Under the pieces are notes generated by a model. It did not search any database. It was not told the origin of the DNA and saw only the letters and a list, made by a program, of their open reading frames with translations. A program made the translations under genes and the position numbers. DNA of 64,000 bases from NCBI GenBank assembly GCA_021234155.1, contig JAJEKV010000124.1, positions 1,302,001 to 1,366,000 on the forward strand, given 5' to 3'. The DNA comes from Isoetes taiwanensis (lineage: Eukaryota; Streptophyta; Lycopodiopsida; Isoetales; Isoetaceae). Positions 49,791 to 58,825 of the stretch are shown here, piece by piece (position 1 is the stretch's first letter; the number at the start of each line of letters is the position of its first letter).

Positions 49791-49850
49791 ACGTCGCGCC
49801 AGGACAGAAAATGAACTTTTCATTATCGGTCTGGGCGCAACGTGTGAGAC
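49791..49850. repeat. Cassette hairpin 1 (left arm shortened)
   Basis: Same sequence as the 67-nt hairpin at 51656 but the first 7-8 bases of the left arm are replaced. Confidence 0.85.
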
Positions 49851-49928
49851 CATGCTTAAATTTAGGTGTTGTAGGTGTTTTAGGCGACCCAAAAAGGTAG
49901 TTTGAAATTTGACCTAAAATCGGCCGCC

Positions 49929-49936
49929 TATAAATA
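49929..49936 (+). promoter_or_regulatory. TATA box of histone-like cassette 1
   Basis: TATAAATA within GCCTATAAATAGACC, 101 bp before the ATG at 50037. This implies an internal pol II promoter separate from the LTR, with a leader of about 70 nt. Confidence 0.65.
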
Positions 49937-50036
49937 GACCTAGGCCCCCCATTTCCGCGTCCCTTCCTTAGAAAATCGCTCTCCCCCTGCTAAGGCGATT
50001 TTCCGGCGCCGACATCGGATTGACGAGCCGTCGAAT

Positions 50037-51080
50037 ATGGCGAGAACCAAACAGACTGCCAGAAAGCCCCGCCCCGGTGAATCTTCCAGCGCCCATGACC
50101 CTGCCCTAATACAGAGAATACTTCAGGAGCGCCTTTTCAGGCATGGCCAGTCTTCATCAAGCGAGGAGGCAGATTCAGACGAACACCAAAGTGAAGGATC
50201 CCAGCAGCGAGAGGAGGATGCACACTCCGATGCGGGAACAGAGGTCCTAGGCGAGGAGCAGCCGGATGTCATGCACCAAATCCTCGAAGAAATCGCCGAG
50301 GAGGAAAGGAGGAGGAAAGAAGAACAGGATCGGGTGGCCAAGGAACGTGAAGAGCAGAGACAGCCAACCATCGAGGAGCAACTAGAAGCTTGGGCTCGTT
50401 TGAAGGAGGCTGAGGAGAGAGAGGAACAGCGGCAGCCGAGGCTCGACCCAGCTGAAGAAGAGGACCTCGCGGCATTTATCAAGAAGTATGAAGCCAAAGA
50501 GCGCCACCGAGAAAGGAAGAGAAAGAGGCAAGAGGAGGAGCCGAGCACAGCCGGCAAGCCGAAGAAAAGGAAGGTGAAGGGCATAAAGGCGGGCAAAAGA
50601 AAAGTCGTGAGGGTTGAATGGGTAAGGGGGTTAGTCATCAACGAGCCACCAGCCGACCAGACCCCGCCCTCCACCGACGATTCAGATGAAGATTACGTCC
50701 CCAACACCGAGGGGGCAAGCTCTTCCAAACCCCCGGTTGTGGAGCAGGTAGTACCGGAGCAAGTAGGACCCGAGCAGGAGCAGCCCGGGCAGGCATCGAA
50801 GCCCCCACCCTACCCAACGTGGGATAGAATCAAAAGCCAGCGGCCACAACGGGAGGCGTATGTGATAGACCCTGTGGCGAAGTGGGAAGCATATAACGTA
50901 TACTATCAGGAGAACAGGGTACGGACTATCGAGGGCGGACATCCGACAAAGAGCCAGACCCTAAAGCCACCACCACCAAAGCCCAAGCCTCCCAGAGCAC
51001 CAGGGAAGAAGCGGACCGGGAGGAAGGAGACGGAGAGGAGAGCCCTCAAAGAAATCCGGCACTTCCAGCGAAGCTACTGA
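50037..51080 (+). CDS. Histone H3-tail protein with long charged linker (retroelement-encoded), copy 1
   Basis: 347 codons to a TGA. After Met, the first nine residues are ARTKQTARK, identical to the histone H3 tail through K9, including K4 and R8; then PRPGESS replaces the rest of the tail. Residues 45-75 are Ser/Glu-rich, 85-165 a Glu/Arg-rich probable coiled coil (IAEEERRRKEEQDRVAKERE), and about 173-190 contain KPKKRKVKG, a strong nuclear-localisation-type cluster. A Pro/Glu-rich region follows (DSDEDYVPNTEG, then PEQVGPEQEQPGQ). The last 20 residues (ERRALKEIRHFQRSY) match the H3 alpha-N helix (LREIRKYQKS). The same frame continues past the TGA into the H3 fold. It sits between the primer-binding site and gag with its own TATA box. 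Likely a nuclear, chromatin-associated protein; its role is inferred. Confidence 0.9.
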   Translation: MARTKQTARKPRPGESSSAHDPALIQRILQERLFRHGQSSSSEEADSDEHQSEGSQQREEDAHSDAGTEVLGEEQPDVMHQILEEIAEEERRRKEEQDRVAKEREEQRQPTIEEQLEAWARLKEAEEREEQRQPRLDPAEEEDLAAFIKKYEAKERHRERKRKRQEEEPSTAGKPKKRKVKGIKAGKRKVVRVEWVRGLVINEPPADQTPPSTDDSDEDYVPNTEGASSSKPPVVEQVVPEQVGPEQEQPGQASKPPPYPTWDRIKSQRPQREAYVIDPVAKWEAYNVYYQENRVRTIEGGHPTKSQTLKPPPPKPKPPRAPGKKRTGRKETERRALKEIRHFQRSY

Positions 51081-51311
51081 TTCTTGATCCCCCGTGCACC
51101 GTTCCAGCGCCTAGTCCGAGAGGTCATCCAGGAGTACAATACGGATATGAGGGTGCTTGATGAAATGTTGTTGTGCCTACAGGAGGCAGCAGAGCAGAAA
51201 CTGGTGCAGCACTTTGAAGATTCGACGGCCTGCACAGTTCACGCGAAGAGAGTCACACTCATGAGGCAAGACATGCATCTTGCTAGGCACATTAAGGGAG
51301 AACGCCCTTAA
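51081..51311 (+). CDS. Histone H3 fold domain, in frame after TGA, copy 1
   Basis: 76 codons to TAA. It starts [20 protein letters not shown], equivalent to H3 alpha-1 ([14 protein letters not shown]), then TDMR (loop 1, H3 TDLR), [16 protein letters not shown] (alpha-2), [11 protein letters not shown] (loop 2, H3 CAIHAKRVTIM) and [13 protein letters not shown] (alpha-3, H3 DIQLARRIRGERA). Length and loop 1 match canonical H3 with no CENH3-type insertion. LIPxAPF, FEDS and RVTLM are closer to plant CENH3. It has no ATG of its own; a TGA at 51078-51080 separates it from the linker ORF. It could be made by stop readthrough or be a remnant. The fold matches at most positions, so homology to histone H3 is secure. 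Confidence 0.93.
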   Translation, partial: FLIPRAPFQRLVREVIQEYNTDMRVLDEMLLCLQEAAEQKLVQHFEDSTACTVHAKRVTLMRQDMHLARHIKGERP

Positions 51312-51456
51312 ACCTTTTGTAAATAATAGAAAATTTTTGTTAATATAAAGAATTTTTGGGTAAATAATATGTTTAATCTTGCTTAATTAGGTTAAGATAT
51401 TGAATTCTGGCTCTTGTTTTGGTTAAATTGGACATTTTGAGCAAAATTGAGACGAT

Positions 51457-51523
51457 GTCTCACACGTCGCGCCAGGACAGAAAATGAACTTTTCATTTTC
51501 GGGCTGGGCGCAACGTGTGAGAC
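51457..51523. repeat. Cassette hairpin 2
   Basis: The outer arms GTCTCACACGT-GCGCC and GGCGC-ACGTGTGAGAC pair with one bulge on each side. An inner stem GAAAATGAA/TTCATTTTC closes on a short loop. Confidence 0.9.
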
Positions 51524-51655
51524 CATGCCCAAATAGGCCCAAAACTGCTCCAAACTGACCAAATAAGGGGTCAATTCTGCCTAACTCGACGAGTCCAGTA
51601 GAATTAGACCCTTAGATCACCCAAATTGATCAAGTTTAGCCCATTTAGAGCCCAT

Positions 51656-51722
51656 GTCTCACACGTCGCGCCAGGGCAGAAAATGAACTTTTCATTATCG
51701 GTCTGGGCGCAACGTGTGAGAC
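51656..51722. repeat. Cassette hairpin 3
   Basis: 67 nt, outer arms as in hairpin 2. The inner part reads TTCATTATCGG, so the inner stem has one mismatch. Confidence 0.9.
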
Positions 51723-51800
51723 CATGCTTAAATTTAGGTGTTGTAGGTGTTTTAGGCGACCCAAAAAGGTAGTTTGAAATTTGACCTAAAATCGGCCGCC

Positions 51801-51808
51801 TATAAATA
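51801..51808 (+). promoter_or_regulatory. TATA box of histone-like cassette 2
   Basis: Identical TATAAATA context, 1,872 bp after the first. Confidence 0.65.
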
Positions 51809-51908
51809 GACCTAGGCCCCCCATTTCCGCGTCCCTTCCTTAGAAAATCGCTCTCCCCCTGCTAAGGCGATTTTCCGGCGCCGACATCGGATTGACGAGC
51901 CGTCGAAT

Positions 51909-52952
51909 ATGGCGAGAACCAAACAGACTGCCAGAAAGCCCCACCCCGGCGAATCTTCCAGCGCCCATGACCCTGCCCTGATACAGAGAATACTTCAGGA
52001 GCGCCTTTTCAGGCATGGCCAGTCTTCATCAAGTGAGGAGGCAGATTCGGACGAACACCAAAGTGAAGGATCCTAGCAGCGAGAGGAGAATGCACACTCC
52101 GACGCAGGAACAGAGGTCCTAGGCGAGGAGCAGCCGGATGTCATGCACCAAATCCTCGAAGAAATCGCCGAGGAGGAAAGGAGGAGGAAAGAAGAACAGG
52201 ATCGGGTGGCCAAGGAACGTGAAGAGCAGAGACAGCCAACCATCGAGGAGCAACTAGAAGCTTGGGCTCGTTTGAAGGAGGCTGAGGAGAGAGAGGAACA
52301 GCGGCAGCCGAGGCTCGACCCAGCTGAAGAAGAGGACCTCGCGGCATTTATCAAGAAGTATGAAGCCAAAGAGCGCCACCGAGAAAGGAAGAGAAAGAGG
52401 CAAGAGGAGGAGCCGAGCACAGCCGGCAAGCCGAAGAAAAGGAAGGTGAAGGGCATAAAGGCGGGCAAAAGAAAAGTCGTGAGGGTTGAATGGGTAAGGG
52501 GGTTAGTCATCAACGAGCCACCAGCCGACCAGACCCCGCCCTCCACCGACGATTCAGATGAAGATTACGTCCCCAACACCGAGGGGGCAAGCTCTTCCAA
52601 ACCCCCGGTTGTGGAGCAGGTAGTACCGGAGCAAGTAGGACCCGAGCAGGAGCAGCCCGGGCAGGCATCGAAGCCCCCACCCTACCCAACGTGGGATAGA
52701 ATCAAAAGCCAGCGGCCACAACGGGAGGCGTATGTGATAGACCCTGTGGCGAAGTGGGAAGCATATAACGTATACTATCAGGAGAATAGGGTACGGACTA
52801 TCGAGGGCGGACATCCGACAAAGAGCCAGACCCTAAAGCCACCACCACCAAAGCCCAAGCCTCCCAGAGCACCAGGGAAGAAGCGGACCGGGAGGAAGGA
52901 GACGGAGAGGAGAGCCCTCAAAGAAATCCGGCACTTCCAGCGAAGCTACTGA
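51909..52952 (+). pseudogene. Histone H3-tail protein with linker, copy 2 (early stop)
   Basis: Near-identical to copy 1 and with the same MARTKQTARK start, but codon 56 is TAG (52074-52076; CAG in copy 1), so the full protein cannot be made from this ATG. An internal ATG at 52143 opens a 269-codon frame covering the coiled coil, nuclear-localisation cluster and linker to the same TGA (52950-52952). Other changes seen are R12H, D62N and several silent ones, all transitions. Confidence 0.88.
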
Positions 52953-53183
52953 TTCTTGATCCCCCGTGCACCGTTCCAGCGCCTAGTCCGAGAGGTCATC
53001 CAGGAGTACAATACGGATATGAGGGTGCTTGATGAAATGTTGTTGTGCCTATAGGAAGCAGCAGAGCAGAAACTGGTGCAGCACTTTGAAGATTCGACGG
53101 CCTGCACAGTTCACGCGAAGAGAGTCACACTCATGAGGCAAGACATGCATCTTGCTAGGCACATTAAGGGAGAACGCCCTTAA
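52953..53183 (+). pseudogene. Histone H3 fold domain, copy 2 (stop in alpha-2)
   Basis: Same fold region as 51081-51311. It has a TAG at 53052-53054 where copy 1 has CAG (first residue of QEAAEQ), plus a silent neighbouring change. It follows the same in-frame TGA as copy 1. Confidence 0.9.
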
Positions 53184-53328
53184 ACCTTTTGTAAATAATA
53201 GAAAATTTTTGTTAATATAAAGAATTTTTGGGTAAATAATATGTTTAATCTTGCTTAATTGGGTTAAGATATTGAATTCTGGCTCTTGTTTTGGTTAAAT
53301 TGGACATTTTGAGCAAAATTGAGACAAT

Positions 53329-53395
53329 GTCTCACACGTCGCGCCAGGACAGAAAATGAACTTTTCATTTTCGGGCTGGGCGCAACGTGTGAGAC
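53329..53395. repeat. Cassette hairpin 4
   Basis: Copy of hairpin 2, exactly 1,872 bp downstream of it. Confidence 0.9.
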
Positions 53396-53527
53396 CATGC
53401 CCAAATAGGCCCAAATCCACTCCAAACTGACCAAATAAGGGGTCAATTCTGCCTAACTCGACGAGTCCAGTAGAATTAGACCCTTAGATCACCCAAATTG
53501 ATCAAGTTTAGCCCATTTAGAGCCCAT

Positions 53528-53594
53528 GTCTCACACGTCGCGTCAGGGCAGAAAATGAACTTTTCATTATCGGTCTGGGCGCAACGTGTGAGAC
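53528..53594. repeat. Cassette hairpin 5
   Basis: Copy of hairpin 3 (one base changed, GCGTC for GCGCC). The sequence after it diverges from the cassette and leads into the next ORF's promoter. Confidence 0.9.
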
Positions 53595-53785
53595 CTCTCA
53601 GCATTTTCGTCACCATGCCATATCCAAATGATCTCCAGTTTGTTGCAATAGGTTCTTAGTTGATCTTAGCATGCTCAAACCCTAAAAGTAGTCTTCAAAT
53701 TCTCATTAGCACCTCCTAATAGGTCAGAATTGCTCAACCCCAGTAAAATTCTAGGTCATCCAAAAATTAGGGTTTTTCACCTTTC

Positions 53786-53793
53786 TATAAATA
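53786..53793 (+). promoter_or_regulatory. TATA box ahead of the unrecognised ORF
   Basis: TATAAATA in TTTCTATAAATAGGTCCCCCA, 115 bp before the ATG at 53908. The layout resembles the histone cassettes (TATAAATAG, C-run, CATTTC). Confidence 0.55.
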
Positions 53794-53907
53794 GGTCCCC
53801 CATTTCTCATTTAGCACCCCACAAGTTTGCTCTCGACTGTTTAGGCGATCTTCCAGCTCCCTGAGGCGCTTCTGCATCTGTTTGCTAGTCTCTTCTTCGC
53901 TAGATCC

Positions 53908-55432
53908 ATGGCCACTGCTGACTTCAGGCGATGGTACATCGCCAGTGCCCATGCTGCCGAGGCTGATGTCAATGACATCTTCCGAGTCTTCAGGAAAGAA
54001 ATAGATGTCCAAGCCACCCTGCATGCAACCCCGGCATATAGGCAAGTTTTAGCAGAGTTCCAAGCTAGGATAGGACCCTCCCTAGTGCAGCTAACACCTT
54101 GCATAGGCCATTTTGTTCCCCGCCCATCCCTTCAGTAGCCCCCGGGCGATGTTCAAACATCGCCAAATACTTGACCAACAAGGCACGTAGGTCGCCAGAT
54201 TACATGGTCCCGACAAAGAATAGACAGGACCAAGTATTTCTCCTACACCGCGCCTTTAGCCATTTTCCTATCCCACCGCGTTTCCCCACCGAAAACCCAA
54301 TGGGGGCAACCTCTATCCCTCCCATGGAGGTGGACCCCATAGCAGCCCAAGCGAAAGAGCGGATGCTTTTTGCAAAGATCGCAAGAGCAAGAAGAGAAGA
54401 AGAAGAGGAGTCGGACGACGAAGAGTACACGGAGCTCGACTCAGAGGAAGAGCGGCGGCAAGCAGAAGAGGAGCTGGCCAACCCGAGGCGGAGCCGAAAA
54501 ACCTCGAGTTGCTCCCCACTTGGGCTAGGCATCACAAGCCTAGCCCCCATCATCATCGACGGTGAGGAGTATACCGCTCCTCAAATGACATCCGTAACCT
54601 TCCCGAATGCGCAGAGGGAGCTCTGCTGATGAGTTGCTGCCTTAACTACGGCAGCAACCAGATTTGGACGACTTCATCGTCCGGGGAGCCTCAGATTTTC
54701 CACTTCAAGTGCGAGAAGCCGACACCTACACGTGGGAGTCGACTTCCACATCCGTCCCTACAAAGAACATAAGACAAAGTTATGGAGGCCGGAGAATTGC
54801 CATCCGAAGAAGAGTTCCTCGCCATTCGTGAACGGATGGGGATCGAGGCAAGACTACCAAAGATCTTGATGCCGAGCCCTCGACACCACCTCCAAAGAAG
54901 AGGAGCGGGAATCGACATCGCGAAGTCGACTCGACAATTGCGCATCACCGAAACCGACTGAGGTAGAGGTCGACGAGTACGGCGGACGGCATAGAGCTGG
55001 AGGCCAAGCAAGTGGGGAATCATCTGCGACACACAACAATAGGTCGCTCAGTACCTGCCCCTGCTGCTGGATGGGAGAATAGCGGTGATACACCGCAAAT
55101 TCAGCCCCCGGGGCGAAGAGGGAGTGTTCATGCTCATTGCACTCTCTGGCTTTGGCAGGCATGCTCGAATAGCTGCAAATGTCGACTATGCTATCTTAGT
55201 CAAGAGAGCGATGGCACTCGACCTCTTTGACTTCGCCGTGCCCTACCGACGGCAGGGAAGATTGGCAGTAACCGCGGCCTACACCTCCGACCGCAGAGTA
55301 GAGGAGTTGGTGACAGCATTACAGGGTGGGACGTCAACCAATGTCCTTAGGAACTTGGGACGCTCCATAGAAACGGCCCAAGTTAAAAAGTTCCTTGAGG
55401 ACAACCCATCTTACCGGCGATTTCAAGATTAA
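53908..55432 (+). pseudogene. Unrecognised retroelement protein, frameshifted
   Basis: ATG at 53908 opens a frame (ADFRRWYIASAHAAEADVND) to a TAG at 54136. Coding continues in other frames: 54165-54629 (acidic and coiled, ARARREEEEESDDEEY; IIIDGEEYTAPQM), about 54650-54960 (LPQQPDLDDFIVRGAS in one frame, PPPKKRSGNRHREVDS in another) and 55040-55432 (LPLLLDGRIAVIHRKFSPRG; ARIAANVDYAILVKRAMALD; VEELVTALQGGTSTNVL). The plan, an N-terminal piece, a charged linker with a basic cluster and a compact C-terminal domain of about 110 residues, parallels the histone-like protein. I could not match the C-terminal domain to any histone or gag. At least three frameshifts make it non-functional here. Confidence 0.5.
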
Positions 55433-55649
55433 TAGACTCTTGATCCCGGAGATTTTGTACTAAAATATTATATAATATAAATATAATTTCTTTTGCACTT
55501 TAAATGTTTTGTCGATGTATTTTGTTCCCCAACTGTACCAACAAACATAAATAATGCAAGAGAACAAGTAAAACTAACCACATAGCCATGAATTACTTGT
55601 GTATGCAGCTAGAGGCCTAGGCTCAGGGGAATGACAATGTCGAGACCAT

Positions 55650-56594
55650 ATGGAAGAACAGAGTCCACCCAGGCCACCCCCGGCAAGGAACCTGTACGAA
55701 GAATTTGGACCCATGACCCCAGAAGAGGAAATATCACAGATGAGGACAGACCTTGAGCAGATAAAGGCTTTGCTGGCCGCACAAGCGGGTGTGGGTTCAG
55801 AGGGCAACACTCAGTTGCCGCAAGCATCAGCTCGGAAAGCAGGAAGGGACAAGAAGAGGAGCAAGAGAAGGAGGTCCTCCAGCTCGGAATCCTCTGACTC
55901 AAGCTCAGATTCGGACTCCGACTCCGAGGAAGAGGGATGGAAGGCAGAGGGACACCACAGATGGAAGACGACAAAGGAACACAAGAGCCTCTGACTACCA
56001 GAAGAAGGTAGACTCTGCATTGGGAAATGTTTGGAAGGCCAGGAAGCTCGAGCAATTCTCAGGCGAGAACAGGTCAGGCATGGAGGCAGAGGCTTGGCTC
56101 GATGAGATGAGCGAATATGGCAACGCTTATGGTATGAAGGATAAGGATAAAGGCGTGGTGGCAAATGCGGCCAACCCTGAAGGAGCAAAGACGCATTTGG
56201 TGGAAGGGTTATGCCAAGGCCCATGGCTTAAAGGATGCTTGCGTGTTCGAAAAGTTTGCTAAAGCCTTCAAAGCGCCACTACGCCCCAAGAGAGCATAAG
56301 TCCAGCATGATGCAGCAGTTCTACAGATTGCAGCAAGGCAACAAATCGGTCCAGAAATATACAGAGGAATTCATGAGGCTAAGGCTTTATGTGCCAAAGT
56401 TGGGTGAAAAGCATGCAGTGGAGAGCTATATCGAGGGGCTGAATGAGGAGATCCGCAAGCTTGTAAGGGCAATAAACCCTAAGACAAGATCGAAGCGAGT
56501 CCAAGGCAATAAGCTTGCAAGGGACAGGGACCTCGTAATAGCGGCGAGGGCAGCAGTATACCGTGATAAAGGCAAGGCAAATCAGGAGTTATAG
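55650..56594 (+). pseudogene. Gypsy gag, frameshifted
   Basis: Starts MEEQSPPRPPPARNLYEEFG with a helical segment and a Ser/Arg- and Ser/Asp-rich stretch (to 55994). It continues in a second frame (KARKLEQFSGENRSGMEAEA; WLDEMSEYGNAYGM) and a third from about 56235 (HKSSMMQQFYRLQQGNKSV; YTEEFMRLRLYVPKLGEKHA). The FSG..WLD..E and F..RL.QG..SV..Y..EF..L patterns are those of the retrotransposon gag domain. Two or more frameshifts disable it. A zinc knuckle is not clearly preserved (Cys/His scattered around 56790-56870). Confidence 0.8.
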
Positions 56595-56812
56595 CCCCAG
56601 AGCAGCCAGTGCTTCAAAATTAGAGCCCCATATGGGGGCAAACTGTGGGAAGCAAAGACGAAAGAAGAAGGTGTCCTTCAAGGACAAGCAGGAAGGGTCA
56701 AACTACTCCAAAGCAGTGCGGTCCTTTTTGCAAGCAATGCCCAAGGAAAAGAGGCAGGAGTGCATAGAAAAAACAAGCTTTTGCTTCAGTGCTTCCAAAC
56801 AAGATCTGACAA

Positions 56813-57487
56813 ATGAACCGCCCCTACGCCATGAGTGCAAATAAGCTAGGAGTTGGGAGATTGGGACACTTATCGGCTGACGGCGAGGCAGCCCGCGACT
56901 ACATTCAGGGTGAGTGTCATATCTTTGCCGCAATAGACACAGAGCAAGCAGAGAGCCAGTATAAGGTAATTTCCACAGTAGGGAAGGCCAAGGCCAAGTC
57001 CTTCATAGTCCTAATAGACTCAGGAAGTAGCCATAACTTTGCATCCCCCAGAATGGTTGAAATGTTGAAGTTGAAACTATTAAAGTCGAAGCCGAGGCCC
57101 GTTGTCTTAGCAAGTGGAGCAGTAAGGCAGACGGCAGGCAAGAGAATTAATTTCGACATCGACTTACCAGGGATTAATATCCAGATGGGAGCAGAAGTAA
57201 TGGGCATTGGCAAGTATGACTTGATCATAGGAATGGAGTATCTTGGACCAGCAGGGGCCATCATTGATTGTGGAAAGCGGAAGGTGACCTTCCCAACACC
57301 CGACGGCAAGATCATTGAGATCACGGGTAAAGAAGTTGTTCCCATCATGCAGTGTATGTCTTCTAAGCGGCTGTTCAAGTGCATCAAGAGCGAGCAGGTG
57401 GCTTACATCTTCAAGCTTGAGATTGAAGAGCCAGAGTCAAAGCAAAGAAGACAAGGTGCTCAGCAAGTTGCCAAAGCAAATAGCTAA
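56813..57487 (+). pseudogene. Gypsy aspartic protease
   Basis: About 224 codons. The active site is FIVLIDSGSSHNFASPRMVE near residue 65, and a second retropepsin motif is DLIIGMEYLGPAGAIIDCG near 135. It overlaps the reverse-transcriptase frame, which takes over around 57450 by a frame change, so pro and RT are not in one frame here. Confidence 0.88.
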
Positions 57488-58825
57488 GTTGATCACGGAA
57501 TTCCACGATCTCTTTCCAGATGAGATAGAGCACCTCCCTCCTTACAGGGGAGTCGAGTGTGAGATAGCACTCGAACCGGGAACGAAGCCGACAAGTAAGG
57601 CCCCATACAGAATGACGATGCAGGAGTTGACGGAGCTAAAGAAGCAATTGCAGGAGTTGCTCGACCTAGGCTTCATTAGACCTAGTGTCTCACCATTCGG
57701 AGCGCCCATTCTTTTTGTCAAGAAGAAGGATGGCAGCTCGAGAATGTGCATAGACTACAGGCAGTTGAATAAGCACACCATCAAGAACAAGTATGCGCTT
57801 CCCAGATCGAATGACTTGATGGATCAGCTCCAAGGGGCAAAGGTCTTCTCCAAAATCGACTTAAGGTCAGGCTATCACCAAATCCGGATAAAGGAAGAAG
57901 ATATCCATAAAACCGCCTTCAGAACGCGGTATGGGCATTATGAGTTCACGGTAATGCCTTTCGGCTTATCGAATGCCCCAGCAACGTTCATGAGGCTCAT
58001 GAACAACATCTTCAGGGAGTTCTTAGACACCTTTGTGATTGTATTCTTTGACGACATTTTGGTGTATAACAGATCCCTTGAAGAACACGTACAACACTTA
58101 AGGAGGGTGCTGGAAAAGTTGAAGAGGCACCAGTTATACGCCAAGTTGTCGAAGTGCCACTTCGCAACGGAGAAGGTGGAATACCTAGGTCATATGATCT
58201 CAGCAGAAGGAATCTCAACGGATCCCGCCAAGATTGAAGCAGTGATTCAGTGGCCAGCACCGAAGAATGTGCATGAGGTCAGAAGTTTTCTCGGCCTAGC
58301 AGGGTACTACAGGAAGTTCGTGAAGAACTTTGCTAAGATAGCGGCCCCGCTTACAGACTTGACGAGGGCGGATAAGGTAAATGATTGGGCAGAGCATTGG
58401 CACAAGAAAGCCCAAGCGGGGTTTGAATTGTTGAAGGAAGCTCTGACGACCGCCCCTGTCTTGACCCTGCCAGACCCAGAGAAAGATAAGCTTGTAGCCA
58501 CAGATGCGAGTAAGATAGCTACAGGTGCAGTGCTCATGCAAGAAGAGCATGTGGTAGCGTATGATTCCAGGAAGATGAACGATGCCGAAATGCGCTACCC
58601 GACGCACGATCAGGAATTGCTTGCGGTTGTCAGGGCATTAAGAATTTGGAGGCACTATCTTTTGGGAAGGAAGTTCCAATTGGATACAGACCATCAGAGC
58701 CTCCAGTATGTATTCACGCAACCACACCTCAACTTGAGGCAGAGAAGGTGGATGGAGTTCCTTGAAGAGTATGACTTTGACATAGTCTACAAGCCAGAGA
58801 AGCACAACAAGAAAAGGGTCATTTA
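57440..58825 (+). pseudogene. Gypsy reverse transcriptase-RNase H, truncated pol
   Basis: The open frame covers 57315-58826; recognisable homology starts near 57450. The reverse transcriptase has [43 protein letters not shown] (motif A), [20 protein letters not shown] and FFDDILVYN (catalytic DD; Tyr replaced by Phe as in many gypsy RTs). RNase H follows with [38 protein letters not shown] and [10 protein letters not shown], so its acidic residues are present. Coding ends at YKPEKHN, just before the usual VADALSR, where a GACGTC-rich element is inserted. Integrase is absent. No internal stop is seen in this frame. Confidence 0.92.

Larger units (their letters stand above)
49791..53594 (+). 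repeat. Tandem duplication of the histone-like cassette, period 1,872 bp
   Basis: Unit 1 is about 49791-51662 and unit 2 about 51663-53534, with a last hairpin to 53594. The copies differ at only a few dozen positions at most by eye. The differences I compared in the coding parts are all transitions. Confidence 0.95.

Noticed and set aside
50123-50674. Minus-strand Ser/Leu-rich frame opposite the histone-like ORF
   Set aside because: It is the antisense shadow of the Glu/Arg-rich linker; no independent motif.
51078-51080. TGA as a selenocysteine codon or removed by splicing
   Set aside because: Land plants lack selenocysteine insertion, and the H3 homology is contiguous across the stop with no plausible GT...AG pair that would remove it without deleting conserved residues.
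55040-55432. H2A, H2B or H4 fold in the unrecognised ORF
   Set aside because: Compared mentally with the conserved parts of each core histone; no consistent alignment beyond single short words.
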